A stretch of DNA of 64,000 nt from Xenophilus sp. L33 (lineage in GTDB: Bacteria > Pseudomonadota > Gammaproteobacteria > Burkholderiales > Burkholderiaceae_C): contig NZ_LMUW01000188.1 of the NCBI RefSeq assembly GCF_009765735.1, forward strand, positions 27,975-91,974, in the 5' to 3' direction. Every line of letters starts with the position of its first letter. Position 1 is the stretch's first letter. Made by a program: the position numbers and the translations under genes. A model generated the notes under the pieces. That model worked only from the letters and a program-made list of their open reading frames with translations, was not told where the DNA came from and ran no database searches. This document shows, piece after piece, positions 26,931 through 35,549 of this stretch.

Positions 26931-28435
26931 CCGCACTCAAGTGGCTGTTCGCCGTCCTCTGCCTCTCGCTGCTCTGGGGCTGCACCTGCCTCGCCGAGAT
27001 CCGTTACAGGCACGACGTCGATCCCGCACCGGTCGTCGTCAACGAGAAGGCGCCGGACGTGGCCTGCGGACCGAAGGACGCGGCCAGCGACGCACATGCC
27101 TATTCGATGGAGCAATTGGCCGATGCCGACGATGCGTGGGCCGGCTATGTCGAATTCGACGACGAAGGCTGGATCTACACCCCGCGCAACAGGGAGCCGA
27201 CGCAGTTGCAGGCCTTCGAGAAGCGGCTGCGCGGCGAGTTGTCGAATCCGGCCTACGACAGCTCGGACTTCCTGGTGGTCGCCTTCGTGCATGGCTGGCA
27301 TCACAACGCGAATGCGGAAGACTGCAATGTCCACGAATTCCGCGCGATGCTGAAGATCGCGGCGCAGCGCTACGCGCAAGCCGCGCAGGTCCCGGGCGCC
27401 CTTCCTCATCCGCGGCGCATCGTCGGTGTCTACGTGGGCTGGCGCGGCGAATCGGTGAACCTGGAAGGTGCCAACGAGACCACGGTGCTGGACCGCAACA
27501 ACGCCGCGGACCGGGTCGCGCGCGGCGATGTGCGCGAAGTCTTCGCCACCCTGCGCAAGATCCAGATCGAGCAGTCGCAGAAGAAGTTCGGCGACGCGCC
27601 GCGCGCCGACCGCATGCGCACCGTCGTCATCGGCCACAGCTTCGGTGGCCTGATCGCCTTCCATGGCCTGTCGCCGGCGGTGCTCAACGAGCTGACCCTC
27701 ACCAAGCCGGACGATGCGACGGCGGGCTGCAAGCCGACATTGGCCTGGAACCGCGCCTCTTCGAAGACGCCGGCGATCTCCAAGGCGAGCGCCGTGTCGC
27801 CCGCCGTCCAGTCGGCGCTGGCGCCGGTATTCCCCGACATGCTGGTGCTCATCAATCCGGCTTTCGAGGCGACCCGGTTCGAGACCCTGCACGAACTGAT
27901 GCGACCGTCGCAGGGCTGCAGCTACGACGGCATGGACCAGGTGCAGAAGCCCAAGGTGATCGTGGTCACCGCCGACAACGACCAGTGGACCGGCAAGGTG
28001 TTCACCGCCGGCCGCACGGTGCTGACCGCGCTGGAGGCCTATCCGCGGGCGGGCGACGACGGCAAGCCGTCCAGGGAGCGCGACGCCAACACGCACGCGA
28101 TCGGCTTCACCGAGCGCTATGTCACCCACCGGCTCTGCCTGAAGTCGGGCGCCGACGGCAAGGCCTTCGCGGTCGCCTCGCTGACACCGCCCGCGGACCC
28201 CGACTGGACGCCGCTTGAGCGCTTCGCGCCGGTCTGGGTGGTGCGGGCGCCGCCCGAGATCATCAACGGGCATGACGGCTTCCTGTTCGCCAAGCCGGGC
28301 GCCGACGGCAAGCAGGCGCCCTACCTGCTCGACTGGCTGGTCGACATCGACCTGTCGGAATCGATCAGGAATTCGCAGGCGCTGGTCGGCACGAACCAGT
28401 GCCTGGCTGGCACGGCAGGCGCGGCACCGTCCTGA
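26927..28435 (+). CDS. Lipoprotein alpha/beta-hydrolase
   Basis: 502 residues from the ATG that overlaps the peroxidase stop codon (ATGA, 26927-26930). The signal peptide ends L-W-G-C19, a slightly atypical lipobox, predicting a lipid-anchored periplasmic or outer-membrane protein. The oxyanion-hole segment FVHGWHHNA and nucleophile elbow GHSFGG (S238) identify a serine lipase/esterase-type hydrolase. A late His (GHDGFLFA, near residue 445) may complete the triad. Coupling with the heme peroxidase suggests release or processing of a lipid substrate or product. It converges on the aldo-keto reductase with 1 bp between stop codons. Confidence 0.85.
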   Translation: MTALKWLFAVLCLSLLWGCTCLAEIRYRHDVDPAPVVVNEKAPDVACGPKDAASDAHAYSMEQLADADDAWAGYVEFDDEGWIYTPRNREPTQLQAFEKRLRGELSNPAYDSSDFLVVAFVHGWHHNANAEDCNVHEFRAMLKIAAQRYAQAAQVPGALPHPRRIVGVYVGWRGESVNLEGANETTVLDRNNAADRVARGDVREVFATLRKIQIEQSQKKFGDAPRADRMRTVVIGHSFGGLIAFHGLSPAVLNELTLTKPDDATAGCKPTLAWNRASSKTPAISKASAVSPAVQSALAPVFPDMLVLINPAFEATRFETLHELMRPSQGCSYDGMDQVQKPKVIVVTADNDQWTGKVFTAGRTVLTALEAYPRAGDDGKPSRERDANTHAIGFTERYVTHRLCLKSGADGKAFAVASLTPPADPDWTPLERFAPVWVVRAPPEIINGHDGFLFAKPGADGKQAPYLLDWLVDIDLSESIRNSQALVGTNQCLAGTAGAAPS

Positions 28436-28436
28436 A

Positions 28437-29492
28437 TCAGTGCGGTGCGTCGTTGAGGTCGTATTTCATGATCCGGCCGTGACGGCCTTCGACGTCCCGC
28501 TCGACCGCGTAGACATCGCCGCTGGACGCGCTGCGCTGCGCCAGCACCGCATCGAGCGCGGCCAGGTCGGCCGCATCGAGCTGGAGGCCGAGCACCTTCA
28601 GGTGGTCGGCCAGGTGGTCGCCCCGCCGCACGCCGACGATCACCGCGGCCACCGAGGGCTGCTGCAACACCCAGCGCATCGCCACGGTGGCGATCGACAC
28701 CGCGTGCCGCTGCGCGATGCCCTGCAGCACGCGCAACAGATGCTGGAACAGGTCCCAGCCGCCGAAGTCGTCGATGATCAACTTGTATTTCACGAGCGAG
28801 CGGTTCTCCAGTTCCTGTGCCGGCTCGCTCGCGCCCAGCCAACGTTCCGAGAGAAAGCCGCCGGCCACGCTGCCATAGCACAGGAGCTTCATGCCGGCCT
28901 CGACGCAATAGGGCGTCAGGCTGGCACGCGGACGTTGGTCGAGCAATGAATATTGCACCTGCATGCTGACCAGTGGCACATCGGCCTCCACCAGTTCGCG
29001 GGCGTGCGCGGTGTCGAAATTGGTGCCGCCCAGGCGGTCGATCTTGCCGGCGCGTTGCAATTCGACCAGCCAATTCGCGACTTCGAGATAGCGCGGCACC
29101 GCATAGTCCCACCAATGGAATTGCACCAGGTCGAGTCGCTCCATGCGCAGGCGCTTGAGCGAACGGTCGATGGTCTGCTCGACCTGGCGGCGGTCGATGG
29201 TGCCGAGCAGGTTCAGGTCCGGCACGAACTTGGTGTGCACCCGCAGGTCGGCGAGGCTGTCGCGGCCATGTCGAGCCTGGTAGTCGGCGCGGAATTCGCC
29301 GATCAGTTCCTCGACACCGGTGTAGATGTCGGCGCAGTCGAAGGTGCGGATGCCGGCTTCGTAGTAGGCCGCCATGTCGGCGATCGCGCCGGCGTGATCG
29401 ACTTCGCCATGGCCGCCGGCCAGTTGCCAGCCTCCCTTGAGAAGGCGCGAGATGCGGTAGCCCGGCGCCAGTTCGATGTTCGAGGATGTCAT
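28437..29492 (-). CDS. Aldo/keto reductase
   Basis: 351 residues, TIM-barrel NADPH-dependent oxidoreductase. The catalytic tetrad is visible: Asp and Tyr in FDCADIYTGVE, Lys in HTKFVP and His in QFHWWD. The cofactor-binding region IVGVRRGDHL is near residue 290. The start at 29492 overlaps the stop of the TIGR04076 gene (29489-29492), so it is translated as part of that unit. The upstream order XRE regulator - TIGR04076 - aldo/keto reductase, divergent from a symporter operon, suggests reduction of an imported aldehyde or ketone. The substrate is not predictable. Confidence 0.9.
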   Translation of the reverse strand: MTSSNIELAPGYRISRLLKGGWQLAGGHGEVDHAGAIADMAAYYEAGIRTFDCADIYTGVEELIGEFRADYQARHGRDSLADLRVHTKFVPDLNLLGTIDRRQVEQTIDRSLKRLRMERLDLVQFHWWDYAVPRYLEVANWLVELQRAGKIDRLGGTNFDTAHARELVEADVPLVSMQVQYSLLDQRPRASLTPYCVEAGMKLLCYGSVAGGFLSERWLGASEPAQELENRSLVKYKLIIDDFGGWDLFQHLLRVLQGIAQRHAVSIATVAMRWVLQQPSVAAVIVGVRRGDHLADHLKVLGLQLDAADLAALDAVLAQRSASSGDVYAVERDVEGRHGRIMKYDLNDAPH

Positions 29493-29845
29493 GGAGTCGC
29501 TTTCGATGGATGGACCACGGCCGTCGTGTCGGCATGGCGGAAGCTGCGGGTGCCGGTGCGCGTGATGCGAAAGCGCGACGGGCAATTCGGATCGGGACAG
29601 GCGACCTCGGCGTCGGTGCTCATCCAGTCGTTGGCGTCGGTCGGCCGCTGCTTGGCGGCCAGCAGCGGCAGCAAGGCACCGAGCGAATAGATCGAGAAGC
29701 CCTGGCCGTCGGGCAGATGCAGCATCTCGCCGCGCAATTCGAAATGGTCGCCGACCCTGGCGCCGCAAAGAAGCCGGGCGCCTTCGGGGGCCACCACCTC
29801 GACGCGCAGGTCGTACAGGGTGAAGCCCAAGTCTTCGGTGGACAT
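29489..29845 (-). CDS. TIGR04076-family small protein
   Basis: 118 residues, starting MSTEDLGFTLYDLRVEVVAP. It resembles the TIGR04076 family of small proteins that often pair with oxidoreductases: CGARVGDHFELRG and LGALLPLLAAKQR are typical, followed by a Cys pair in ACPDPNCPSRFRI that may bind metal. No catalytic function is known for the family. It is sandwiched between the XRE-cupin regulator (19 bp upstream) and the aldo/keto reductase (4-bp overlap), so it is probably an accessory of that enzyme. It has no membrane segment or signal peptide. Confidence 0.82.
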   Translation of the reverse strand: MSTEDLGFTLYDLRVEVVAPEGARLLCGARVGDHFELRGEMLHLPDGQGFSIYSLGALLPLLAAKQRPTDANDWMSTDAEVACPDPNCPSRFRITRTGTRSFRHADTTAVVHPSKATP

Positions 29846-29864
29846 GCTGCGGCCTTGCGTGGGT

Positions 29865-30401
29865 TCAGGGATTGGGCGGCGTCACCGACAGGATGATCTC
29901 GGTCGGCGCCTGCGAGCGGTTCATGTAGCGGTGCGGCAGGCGCGAGTCGAAGGAGATGCTCTCGCCGCCGTTCACCAGGTAGTCGATGCCCGCGACCTGC
30001 GCCACCAGCGCGCCCGCCACCACGTAGACGCATTCGGTCGACTCGTGGCCGCGCGGTTCCTCGGCCGAGGTCTGGCCGGGCCGGAGCACCGCCCGCAGCA
30101 CCTCCAGCTGGCCGTTGCCGGGCGTCAGCCGCTCGTAGCCGACCTGGCCCTTCGGTGCGGTGAGCAGCGAGCGTTCGCCGGGCCGGCTGATCCAGACCGA
30201 AGGTGGCGCCGCGTCGGAGAAAAGCGAGGAGATCGATTCGTCGAAGACGCTGGCCAGGCGACGCACCGTTTCGAGGCTCGGATCGGTCACCGAGCGCTCG
30301 ATCTGGCTCAGCAGCGTGGCCGAGACGCCGGCCTGCGACGCCAGGTCGCGCAGGCTGAGGCCGCGGGCGCTTCGCAACTCCTTCACGCGTTCTCCGATCA
30401 T
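29865..30401 (-). CDS. XRE-cupin transcriptional regulator
   Basis: 178 residues. The N-terminal XRE helix-turn-helix (about 1-60: LRDLASQAGVSATLLSQIER) is followed by a small-molecule-binding cupin (about 105-175: HESTECVYVVAG, SFDSRLPHRYMN). This PuuR-like layout usually represses uptake and catabolism of amines, amino acids or similar nutrients. First gene of a three-gene minus-strand unit and divergent from the DUF3311/symporter operon. The shared intergenic DNA contains repeated TGTGCAG half-sites, so autoregulation together with control of the symporter is likely. Confidence 0.92.
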   Translation of the reverse strand: MIGERVKELRSARGLSLRDLASQAGVSATLLSQIERSVTDPSLETVRRLASVFDESISSLFSDAAPPSVWISRPGERSLLTAPKGQVGYERLTPGNGQLEVLRAVLRPGQTSAEEPRGHESTECVYVVAGALVAQVAGIDYLVNGGESISFDSRLPHRYMNRSQAPTEIILSVTPPNP

Positions 30402-30417
30402 CGTGTCGTCCTGAATT

Positions 30418-30426
30418 TTGTGCAGT
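30418..30426. promoter_or_regulatory. TTGTGCAGT copy near the XRE-cupin gene start
   Basis: TTGTGCAGT lies 17 bp upstream of the regulator start codon and is repeated exactly at 30595-30603 beside the symporter operon. Having identical 9-bp words at both ends of one divergent intergenic region is what an autoregulatory operator would look like. This is inference from pattern only. Confidence 0.45.
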
Positions 30427-30574
30427 GAGACTTCATCTTGGTGCGATGGTATGTGCTGCCAGACTGGACGTCAATGGGCATTGGACGCCACTGCAATCAG
30501 CCCTTCAAATGGCTTCTAGCGCATGTCGATTACAAAAATACTCACAAACCATCTTGCGTTTTTGCGCAATCCGG

Positions 30575-30603
30575 CTGCACACTTCGATCCGCAATTGTGC
30601 AGT
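30575..30603. promoter_or_regulatory. Dyad CTGCACA/TGTGCAG before the DUF3311-symporter operon
   Basis: CTGCACA at 30575-30581 and TGTGCAG at 30596-30602 form a perfect 7-bp inverted repeat 21 bp apart centre to centre, about two helical turns. The right half is part of the TTGTGCAGT word (30595-30603) also present at 30418-30426. The dyad ends 21 bp before the ATG of the DUF3311 gene. It is a good candidate operator for the XRE-cupin protein. Confidence 0.5.
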
Positions 30604-30623
30604 CACACTCTACAGGAGCGACG

Positions 30624-30908
30624 ATGAACGACACCTCCCGCGCAAGCGGCGACAGGCCTCGCCTCGGCCACCGCTGGCTATTGCTCTTCCCCTTCGTCTG
30701 GCAGGCGATCCTGGCGCCGGCGGTCAACGACGTCGCGATGACGCCGCTCGGCATGCCCTTCCCGATGGTCTGGCAGATGGTGGGCATCGTCCTCACGAGC
30801 GTGGTGATCGGCATCGTCTTCCGGCTCGACGCCAATGCCGGCGTCGAAGACGACGAAGCCGACTTCCTGGCGCGCAGCGTGGCCGCAGACGAGGGCCACG
30901 CATCATGA
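30624..30908 (+). CDS. DUF3311 family small membrane protein
   Basis: 94 residues from ATG 30624, preceded by AGGAG. Two hydrophobic segments: WLLLFPFVWQAILAP and PMVWQMVGIVLTSVVIGIVF, then an acidic tail (GVEDDEADFLARS). Small DUF3311 proteins regularly precede sodium:solute symporter genes, as YhdT-like subunits precede PanF-type carriers, and may be a symporter subunit. The next gene starts within its stop codon (ATGA, 30905-30908), so the pair is translationally coupled. The operon is divergent from the XRE-cupin regulator. Confidence 0.85.
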   Translation: MNDTSRASGDRPRLGHRWLLLFPFVWQAILAPAVNDVAMTPLGMPFPMVWQMVGIVLTSVVIGIVFRLDANAGVEDDEADFLARSVAADEGHAS

Positions 30909-32413
30909 AGCTCGTCATCGTCCTGGCCATCGTGCTGGCGACCGTGGCCGGTGCCATGGCCTACGGCCGCCGAAGCCACGGCAAGACGCTGACCGACTGG
31001 GCGGTCGGCGGCCGCAGCCTCGGCACCCTGCTTTTCTGGTTCATCAATGCCGGCGAGGTCTACACCACCTTCGCGGTGCTGGGCATCTCCGGCTACGCCT
31101 GGGCGCTCGGTGCGCCGGCCTACCTGGCCTTCTGCTCGGTGTCGATGAGCTACGCGGTCGGCTACTGGCTGATGCCGCGGATCTGGCGCGCCGGTCGCGT
31201 CGGCCGCCTGCTCACGCAGGCGGACTTCTTCGCGGCGCGCTACGACGCGCCCTGGCTCGGCATCCTCACCGGCGTGGTCGGCATCGCCTCGCTGGTGGTG
31301 TACGTGCAGATCCAGCTGGTGAGCCTCGGGCTGATCGTGCAGCTCACGCTCGGCGGCAGCATCTCGAGCGAGGTGGCGACGCTGGCCGCCGGCGTGCTGA
31401 TGATCGCCTTCGTCTTCGCGGCCGGCGTGCGGTCCGCGGCCTTCGCGGCCGGCGTCAAGGACGTGCTGATGATCGTGGTGGTGGTGCTGCTGAGCGTCAC
31501 CGTCGCGCAGAAGGTCGGTGCCAGTTCGCTGCTGGACATCTTCACCCTGGCCGAGTCGAAGCATCCGGGCATCGGCCGCTTCCCGGGACTCGATGCGACT
31601 TCGCCGACCACCGCGGTCTGGCTGATGACCTCGTCGATCAACATCGCATTGGGCAACTGGGTCTTCCCGCACCTGTTCCAGATGTCCTATACGGCGCACA
31701 GCGCGACCGCCATACGGCGCAACGCGATCTGGCAGCCGCTCTATTCGCTGGCCTATTTCTTCATCATCCTGCTGGGCTTCGCGGCGCTGCTGGCCAACAC
31801 CCAGCCGCCGGGCGGCAACCTGAACGCGGCGCTGCTGCAGTTCGTTTCCGAAAAGTACCCGGCCTGGATGGTCGGCCTGCTCGCGGGCACCGGCTTCCTG
31901 CTGGCGCTGGCGCCCGGCTCGATGCTGCTGCTGACGGCCGGCTCGATCTTCACGCGCAACGTGGTGCGGCCTTTCAGGCCCGGCCTCGGCGAGGCCGCTT
32001 CGCTGTCGCTGTCGCGCGGTTCGCTGGTGGTGTTCGCGGCGATCGCCGTGTGGCTGTCCATCAGCCAGAAGGGTTCGCTGGTGAAGATCCTGCTGGATGC
32101 CTATTCGGCGATCGGCATGCTCGCACCGGGCGTCTTCCTCGGCTTCCTCTGGAAGCGGACCAGCGCCTTCGGCGTGCTGGCGGGGCTGGTCGCGGGCTTC
32201 GTGGCGCTGCTCGCGCCCTTCGCGGCGAACTTCTGGGCCGCGGCCGTGCCGCAGTGGGAAGCCGGCCTGATCGCGATGGCGATCAACGCGGTCGTCACCA
32301 TCGTCGTGAGCCTGGCGACGCCCAAGCCGCGCGCCGCCGCGGTGGCGCTGAGCATGCAGGACATCGGCGCGCGGGACGGCGTGGCGCCAGCGGCGATCGC
32401 CCGCCCGACCTGA
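30905..32413 (+). CDS. Sodium:solute symporter family protein
   Basis: 502 residues with about thirteen hydrophobic segments spread along the protein, beginning LVIVLAIVLATVAGAMAYG and including the family-typical GGRSLGTLLFWFINAGEVYTT near residue 35. A member of the SSS family (Na+/solute symport across the inner membrane). The substrate cannot be told from sequence; related carriers move pantothenate, organic acids, amino acids or amines. Coupled to the DUF3311 gene and probably controlled by the divergent XRE-cupin regulator whose own operon encodes an aldo/keto reductase. The imported compound may be what that enzyme reduces. Confidence 0.9.
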   Translation: MKLVIVLAIVLATVAGAMAYGRRSHGKTLTDWAVGGRSLGTLLFWFINAGEVYTTFAVLGISGYAWALGAPAYLAFCSVSMSYAVGYWLMPRIWRAGRVGRLLTQADFFAARYDAPWLGILTGVVGIASLVVYVQIQLVSLGLIVQLTLGGSISSEVATLAAGVLMIAFVFAAGVRSAAFAAGVKDVLMIVVVVLLSVTVAQKVGASSLLDIFTLAESKHPGIGRFPGLDATSPTTAVWLMTSSINIALGNWVFPHLFQMSYTAHSATAIRRNAIWQPLYSLAYFFIILLGFAALLANTQPPGGNLNAALLQFVSEKYPAWMVGLLAGTGFLLALAPGSMLLLTAGSIFTRNVVRPFRPGLGEAASLSLSRGSLVVFAAIAVWLSISQKGSLVKILLDAYSAIGMLAPGVFLGFLWKRTSAFGVLAGLVAGFVALLAPFAANFWAAAVPQWEAGLIAMAINAVVTIVVSLATPKPRAAAVALSMQDIGARDGVAPAAIARPT

Positions 32414-32562
32414 GCCGCTCGCGGCGGCCGGCGATGTTTTTTGGCGAGAAGGCCGCAACGCCGCCTTTCGCCGCGGTCGGATTTGGCTAAAGTGTTGCGC
32501 GGGGCCCAGCCGCACAGACGACACGCCATTCAAGGGGCTCCAGCGCACGGAGGGCGCAACCC

Positions 32563-32844
32563 ATGAAACACCAGATCGCCCGGTTCTCGCCGCACCAGAA
32601 CGCCAAGGTCTTCGCCGTCCTGATGGCGGTCGGATCTCTGGTCATCGTCATCCCGATGTCCCTGATCTTCTATGCCGCCGGACCGGCCAAGGCCGGCGGC
32701 ATGTCGATGCTGCCCATCCTGCTCGCGCCGCTCTTCTACCTGGTCGCGGGCTATCTCATCACCGTGGTCTGGTGCGCGCTCTACAACGCGTTGTTCAAGG
32801 TGATGGGCGGTATCGAGTTCGAATCGATCGACGGCGTGAACTGA
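32563..32844 (+). CDS. Small two-TM conserved membrane protein
   Basis: 93 residues. A short polar N-terminus (MKHQIARFSPHQNAKVF) is followed by a first transmembrane segment (about 18-38) and a second (about 48-72: LPILLAPLFYLVAGYLITVVWC). The tail ALYNALFKVMGGIEFESIDG is amphipathic. I recognise the overall look of small conserved inner-membrane proteins (DUF3566-like), but no function. It is three bases upstream of the methyltransferase gene (stop at 32842-32844, ATG at 32848) and so is probably co-transcribed with it. Confidence 0.7.
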   Translation: MKHQIARFSPHQNAKVFAVLMAVGSLVIVIPMSLIFYAAGPAKAGGMSMLPILLAPLFYLVAGYLITVVWCALYNALFKVMGGIEFESIDGVN

Positions 32845-32847
32845 GCC

Positions 32848-33636
32848 ATGTCCAGCCCGCCGATCAGCTTCGACAACGCCGAGGACTACGAGCTTTTCAT
32901 GTCCGGCTGGAGCCGGCTGGCGGGCGAAGTGTTCCTCGACTGGATCGCACCCGCCCCAGGACTGCACTGGCTGGACGTCGGCTGCGGCAACGGCGCCTTC
33001 ACCGAACTGATCTTCGCGCGCTGCGCGCCGGGCGCGGTCGAAGGCATCGACCCATCCGCGGCGCAGGTCGACTACGCGCGGTTGCGGCCGGGCCTCGGCG
33101 CCGCGCGCTTCGCGATCGGCGACGCCATGGCGATGCCGGTCGCCAGCGGCAGCGTCGACCTCGCAGTGATGGCGCTGGTGCTGTTCTTCGTGCCCGAGCC
33201 CGCGCGCGGCGTGGCCGAGATGTGCCGTGTGGTGCGACCGGGCGGCCGGGTCGGCGCCTATGCCTGGGATTTTCCGGGCGGCGGCTTCCCGATCGCCGTG
33301 CTGCAGACCGAGATGCGCGAGATGGGCCTGGTGCCGGTGCTGCCGCCGAGCGTCGCCGCCTCGACGCAGGACGCGATGCAGGCGCTCTGGCGCGATGCCG
33401 GCCTGCAGGCGGTCGAGACCCGCGCCATCTCGATCGAGCGCCGCTTCGACGACTTCGAGGCCTGGTGGTCGATGGCCATGGCCGGGCCCGCGATCGCCGC
33501 GCGCCTGGCGCTCTGGCCGGAAGGCAGGCGCGACGAGCTGAAGCAGCGGGTCAAGACCCGGCTGGCGCCCGACGGCCCGGGACCGATCGTCACGCACGCA
33601 CGCGCGAATGCGGTGCAAGGGCGCGTGCCCGGCTAA
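32848..33636 (+). CDS. Class I SAM-dependent methyltransferase
   Basis: 262 residues. SAM-binding motif I LDVGCGNGAFTE is at about residues 33-44, the acidic end of beta2 at GIDPSAAQVDYA, and motif III/post-I region GDAMAMPVASGSVDLAV follows. This is the UbiE/COQ5-type Methyltransf_11 layout, acting on a small molecule in the cytoplasm. The substrate is unknown. Genes 32563-35530 are on one strand with gaps of 3, 29 and -1 bp, so this enzyme, the AhpD-like protein and the adenylate cyclase are probably one transcript. Confidence 0.88.
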   Translation: MSSPPISFDNAEDYELFMSGWSRLAGEVFLDWIAPAPGLHWLDVGCGNGAFTELIFARCAPGAVEGIDPSAAQVDYARLRPGLGAARFAIGDAMAMPVASGSVDLAVMALVLFFVPEPARGVAEMCRVVRPGGRVGAYAWDFPGGGFPIAVLQTEMREMGLVPVLPPSVAASTQDAMQALWRDAGLQAVETRAISIERRFDDFEAWWSMAMAGPAIAARLALWPEGRRDELKQRVKTRLAPDGPGPIVTHARANAVQGRVPG

Positions 33637-33665
33637 ACCGGCCGCAGCGTCCACCGGAGCCGCCG

Positions 33666-34751
33666 ATGACCACCTTGCTGAGCGACATCGCCTGGAGCGA
33701 TCCCCTGCTGCCCGCGGTGCACGACGCAGCGTGGGAAGCCGAACTGAAGCGCCGCGGCGCGCGGGTCGGCGAGATCGACCGCCGGGTCGCGCCGAGCGCC
33801 TGGCTGCGCGAGGCCGCCTACGAGGCCGTGAACTACGCGCCGGCCCATCTGCCGGACCGTCTCTATCGCATCGGCAACATGGTCACCGCGCAGGAGAACG
33901 CCTGCCGCTACTGCTACGGCGCGACGCGGGCCTACATGCGGGTGATCGGTTTCTCGGAGGCCTTCATCCAGAAGGTCGAGCGCGATGCGCAGCTGGCCGA
34001 ACTGGACACCAAGGAACGCGCCTACCTCGCCTACTGCCGCAGCCTGGCGCGCTCACGTCCGCGGCCGGCGGAGGCCGAACGTGCCGCGCTCATGCGCGAC
34101 GGCTACACGGCGACGCAGATCGCCGAGATCACCTCGATCATCTCGATCGGCTGCTTCTTCAATCGCGTGACCACCTTGCTGGCCTGCCCGCCGGAAGCGC
34201 CGCTCGACCGCATGGCGAACAGCCCTGTCCGCTTCCTCTACACGCTGGCGATGCCGCTGATGCGGAAGCTGGGGCCCGCCCGTCCGGTGCAGGCGGCACC
34301 TGACGCCGCCACGCTCGCCGGCGGCCCCTTCGGCATGGCGCTGGCGCCGCTGGCCGGACTGGACTCCGGCCGGGTGATGAAGGCCGCGCTCGACGGCGCC
34401 TTCGCCTCCGGCGCGCTCAGCCGCGCGGCCAAGGCGCTGATGTTCGCGGTGGTCGCGCGCACCCTCGGCTGCCCCCATTGCGAGGCCGAGGCGACCCGGC
34501 TGCTGACGGCCGAAGGCTTCGAGCCCGCCGAGATCGACGGAGCGATCTCCACCTTGCGCTGCGCCCGCCTGGCGCCACGCGAGGCCGGCCTGCTGGCCTG
34601 GGCGCGCGACACGGTGTCCTACGTGCCGTCGACGATCCAGCGATCGACCCGGGCGCTCGCTGCGCAACTGGGCGCCGACGGGCTGCTGGAGGCCATCGGC
34701 GTGGCATCGCTGGCGAACGGCACCGTCCGTCTCGCGATGCTGCTGAAGTGA
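33666..34751 (+). CDS. Double AhpD-like (carboxymuconolactone decarboxylase fold) protein
   Basis: 361 residues made of two AhpD-like helical units. The first (about 35-175) carries CRYCYGATRAYM, a CxxC followed by a Tyr/His-like position. The second (about 220-355) carries GCPHCEAEATRLL, again CxxC. Single AhpD-like proteins of about 180 residues are alkylhydroperoxidases that work as trimers, so this is likely a fused dimer with peroxidase or thiol-redox activity. The stop codon shares a base with the start of the next gene (TGATG, 34749-34753), implying coupled translation with the adenylate cyclase. Confidence 0.82.
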   Translation: MTTLLSDIAWSDPLLPAVHDAAWEAELKRRGARVGEIDRRVAPSAWLREAAYEAVNYAPAHLPDRLYRIGNMVTAQENACRYCYGATRAYMRVIGFSEAFIQKVERDAQLAELDTKERAYLAYCRSLARSRPRPAEAERAALMRDGYTATQIAEITSIISIGCFFNRVTTLLACPPEAPLDRMANSPVRFLYTLAMPLMRKLGPARPVQAAPDAATLAGGPFGMALAPLAGLDSGRVMKAALDGAFASGALSRAAKALMFAVVARTLGCPHCEAEATRLLTAEGFEPAEIDGAISTLRCARLAPREAGLLAWARDTVSYVPSTIQRSTRALAAQLGADGLLEAIGVASLANGTVRLAMLLK

Positions 34752-35530
34752 TGGCGATCGCCTGGGCGGTCGCCGGGCTCGCGGCACTCGCCTTGGCGCT
34801 GGTGGCGGCGCTCTGGCAACGCACGCACCGGCAGAACCGGCGCCTGGACCAGCTGCTGCTGGCCGCCGACGACAAGCTGGAGCGCCTGCAGGTGCAGTTC
34901 GAGCGCTTCGTGCCGGCCGACGTGGTGGAGCGCCTGACCCACGGCGGCGACGACTTCACGCCCGAGCGGCGCCAGGTCACGATGCTCTTCGCCGACCTGC
35001 GCGGCTTCACCGCGCTGTGCGACCGGCTCGACCCGGCGGTGACGGTGCGCATCCTGAACGACTACTTCCGCCACATGACCGCGGCCATCACGCGGCACCA
35101 CGGCCATGTCACCGAATTCGTCGGCGACGGGCTCCTGGCGCTGTTCGGCGCCTTGGAGCCCGACCCCTGGCAGGCGCGCGACGCGGTCATGGCCGCACTG
35201 GAGATGCGTGCCGAACTGGCGCGCTACAACGAGAGCCTGCGCGCCGCCGGGCTTCCCGAATTGCGCTTCGGCGTCGGCATCCACGGCGGCGAGGTGGTGG
35301 CCGGCGTCATCGGCACCGCCGGCCTCTCGAAGTTCAGCGTGACCGGCGATCCGATCAACGTCGCCTCGCGGGTCGAGGGCCTGACCGGCAAGTTCGAGGT
35401 CGACCTGCTGGTCACCGAGGCCATCCGCGAGGCGGTCGACGGCCAGTTCCGACTGCGTCCGATGCCGCCGGCGATGGTCAAGGGCAAGGCGCAGCCGCTG
35501 CAGACGTACCACGTGGAAGCCGAAGCCTGA
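34751..35530 (+). CDS. Membrane-anchored adenylate/guanylate cyclase
   Basis: 259 residues. An N-terminal transmembrane helix (AWAVAGLAALALALVAALW) is followed by a coiled-coil-like linker (about 25-60) and a class III cyclase domain (about 75-250). Metal-binding segments LFADLRGFTAL and EFVGDGLLALFG contain the two catalytic aspartates, and NVASRVEGL supplies the transition-state Asn/Arg. It presumably makes cAMP at the inner membrane in response to an unknown signal. Coupled to the AhpD-like gene; it faces the CadC-like regulator gene tail to tail with 19 bp between stops. Confidence 0.9.
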   Translation: MAIAWAVAGLAALALALVAALWQRTHRQNRRLDQLLLAADDKLERLQVQFERFVPADVVERLTHGGDDFTPERRQVTMLFADLRGFTALCDRLDPAVTVRILNDYFRHMTAAITRHHGHVTEFVGDGLLALFGALEPDPWQARDAVMAALEMRAELARYNESLRAAGLPELRFGVGIHGGEVVAGVIGTAGLSKFSVTGDPINVASRVEGLTGKFEVDLLVTEAIREAVDGQFRLRPMPPAMVKGKAQPLQTYHVEAEA

Positions 35531-35549
35531 TGGCCTCGAAGTCCCGGCC

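Noticed and set aside
32414..32442. Possible rho-independent terminator after the symporter gene
   Set aside because: The GCCGC/GCGGC stem is only 5 bp with a 2-nt loop and the T6 run is 12 bases away, so it does not meet terminator geometry.
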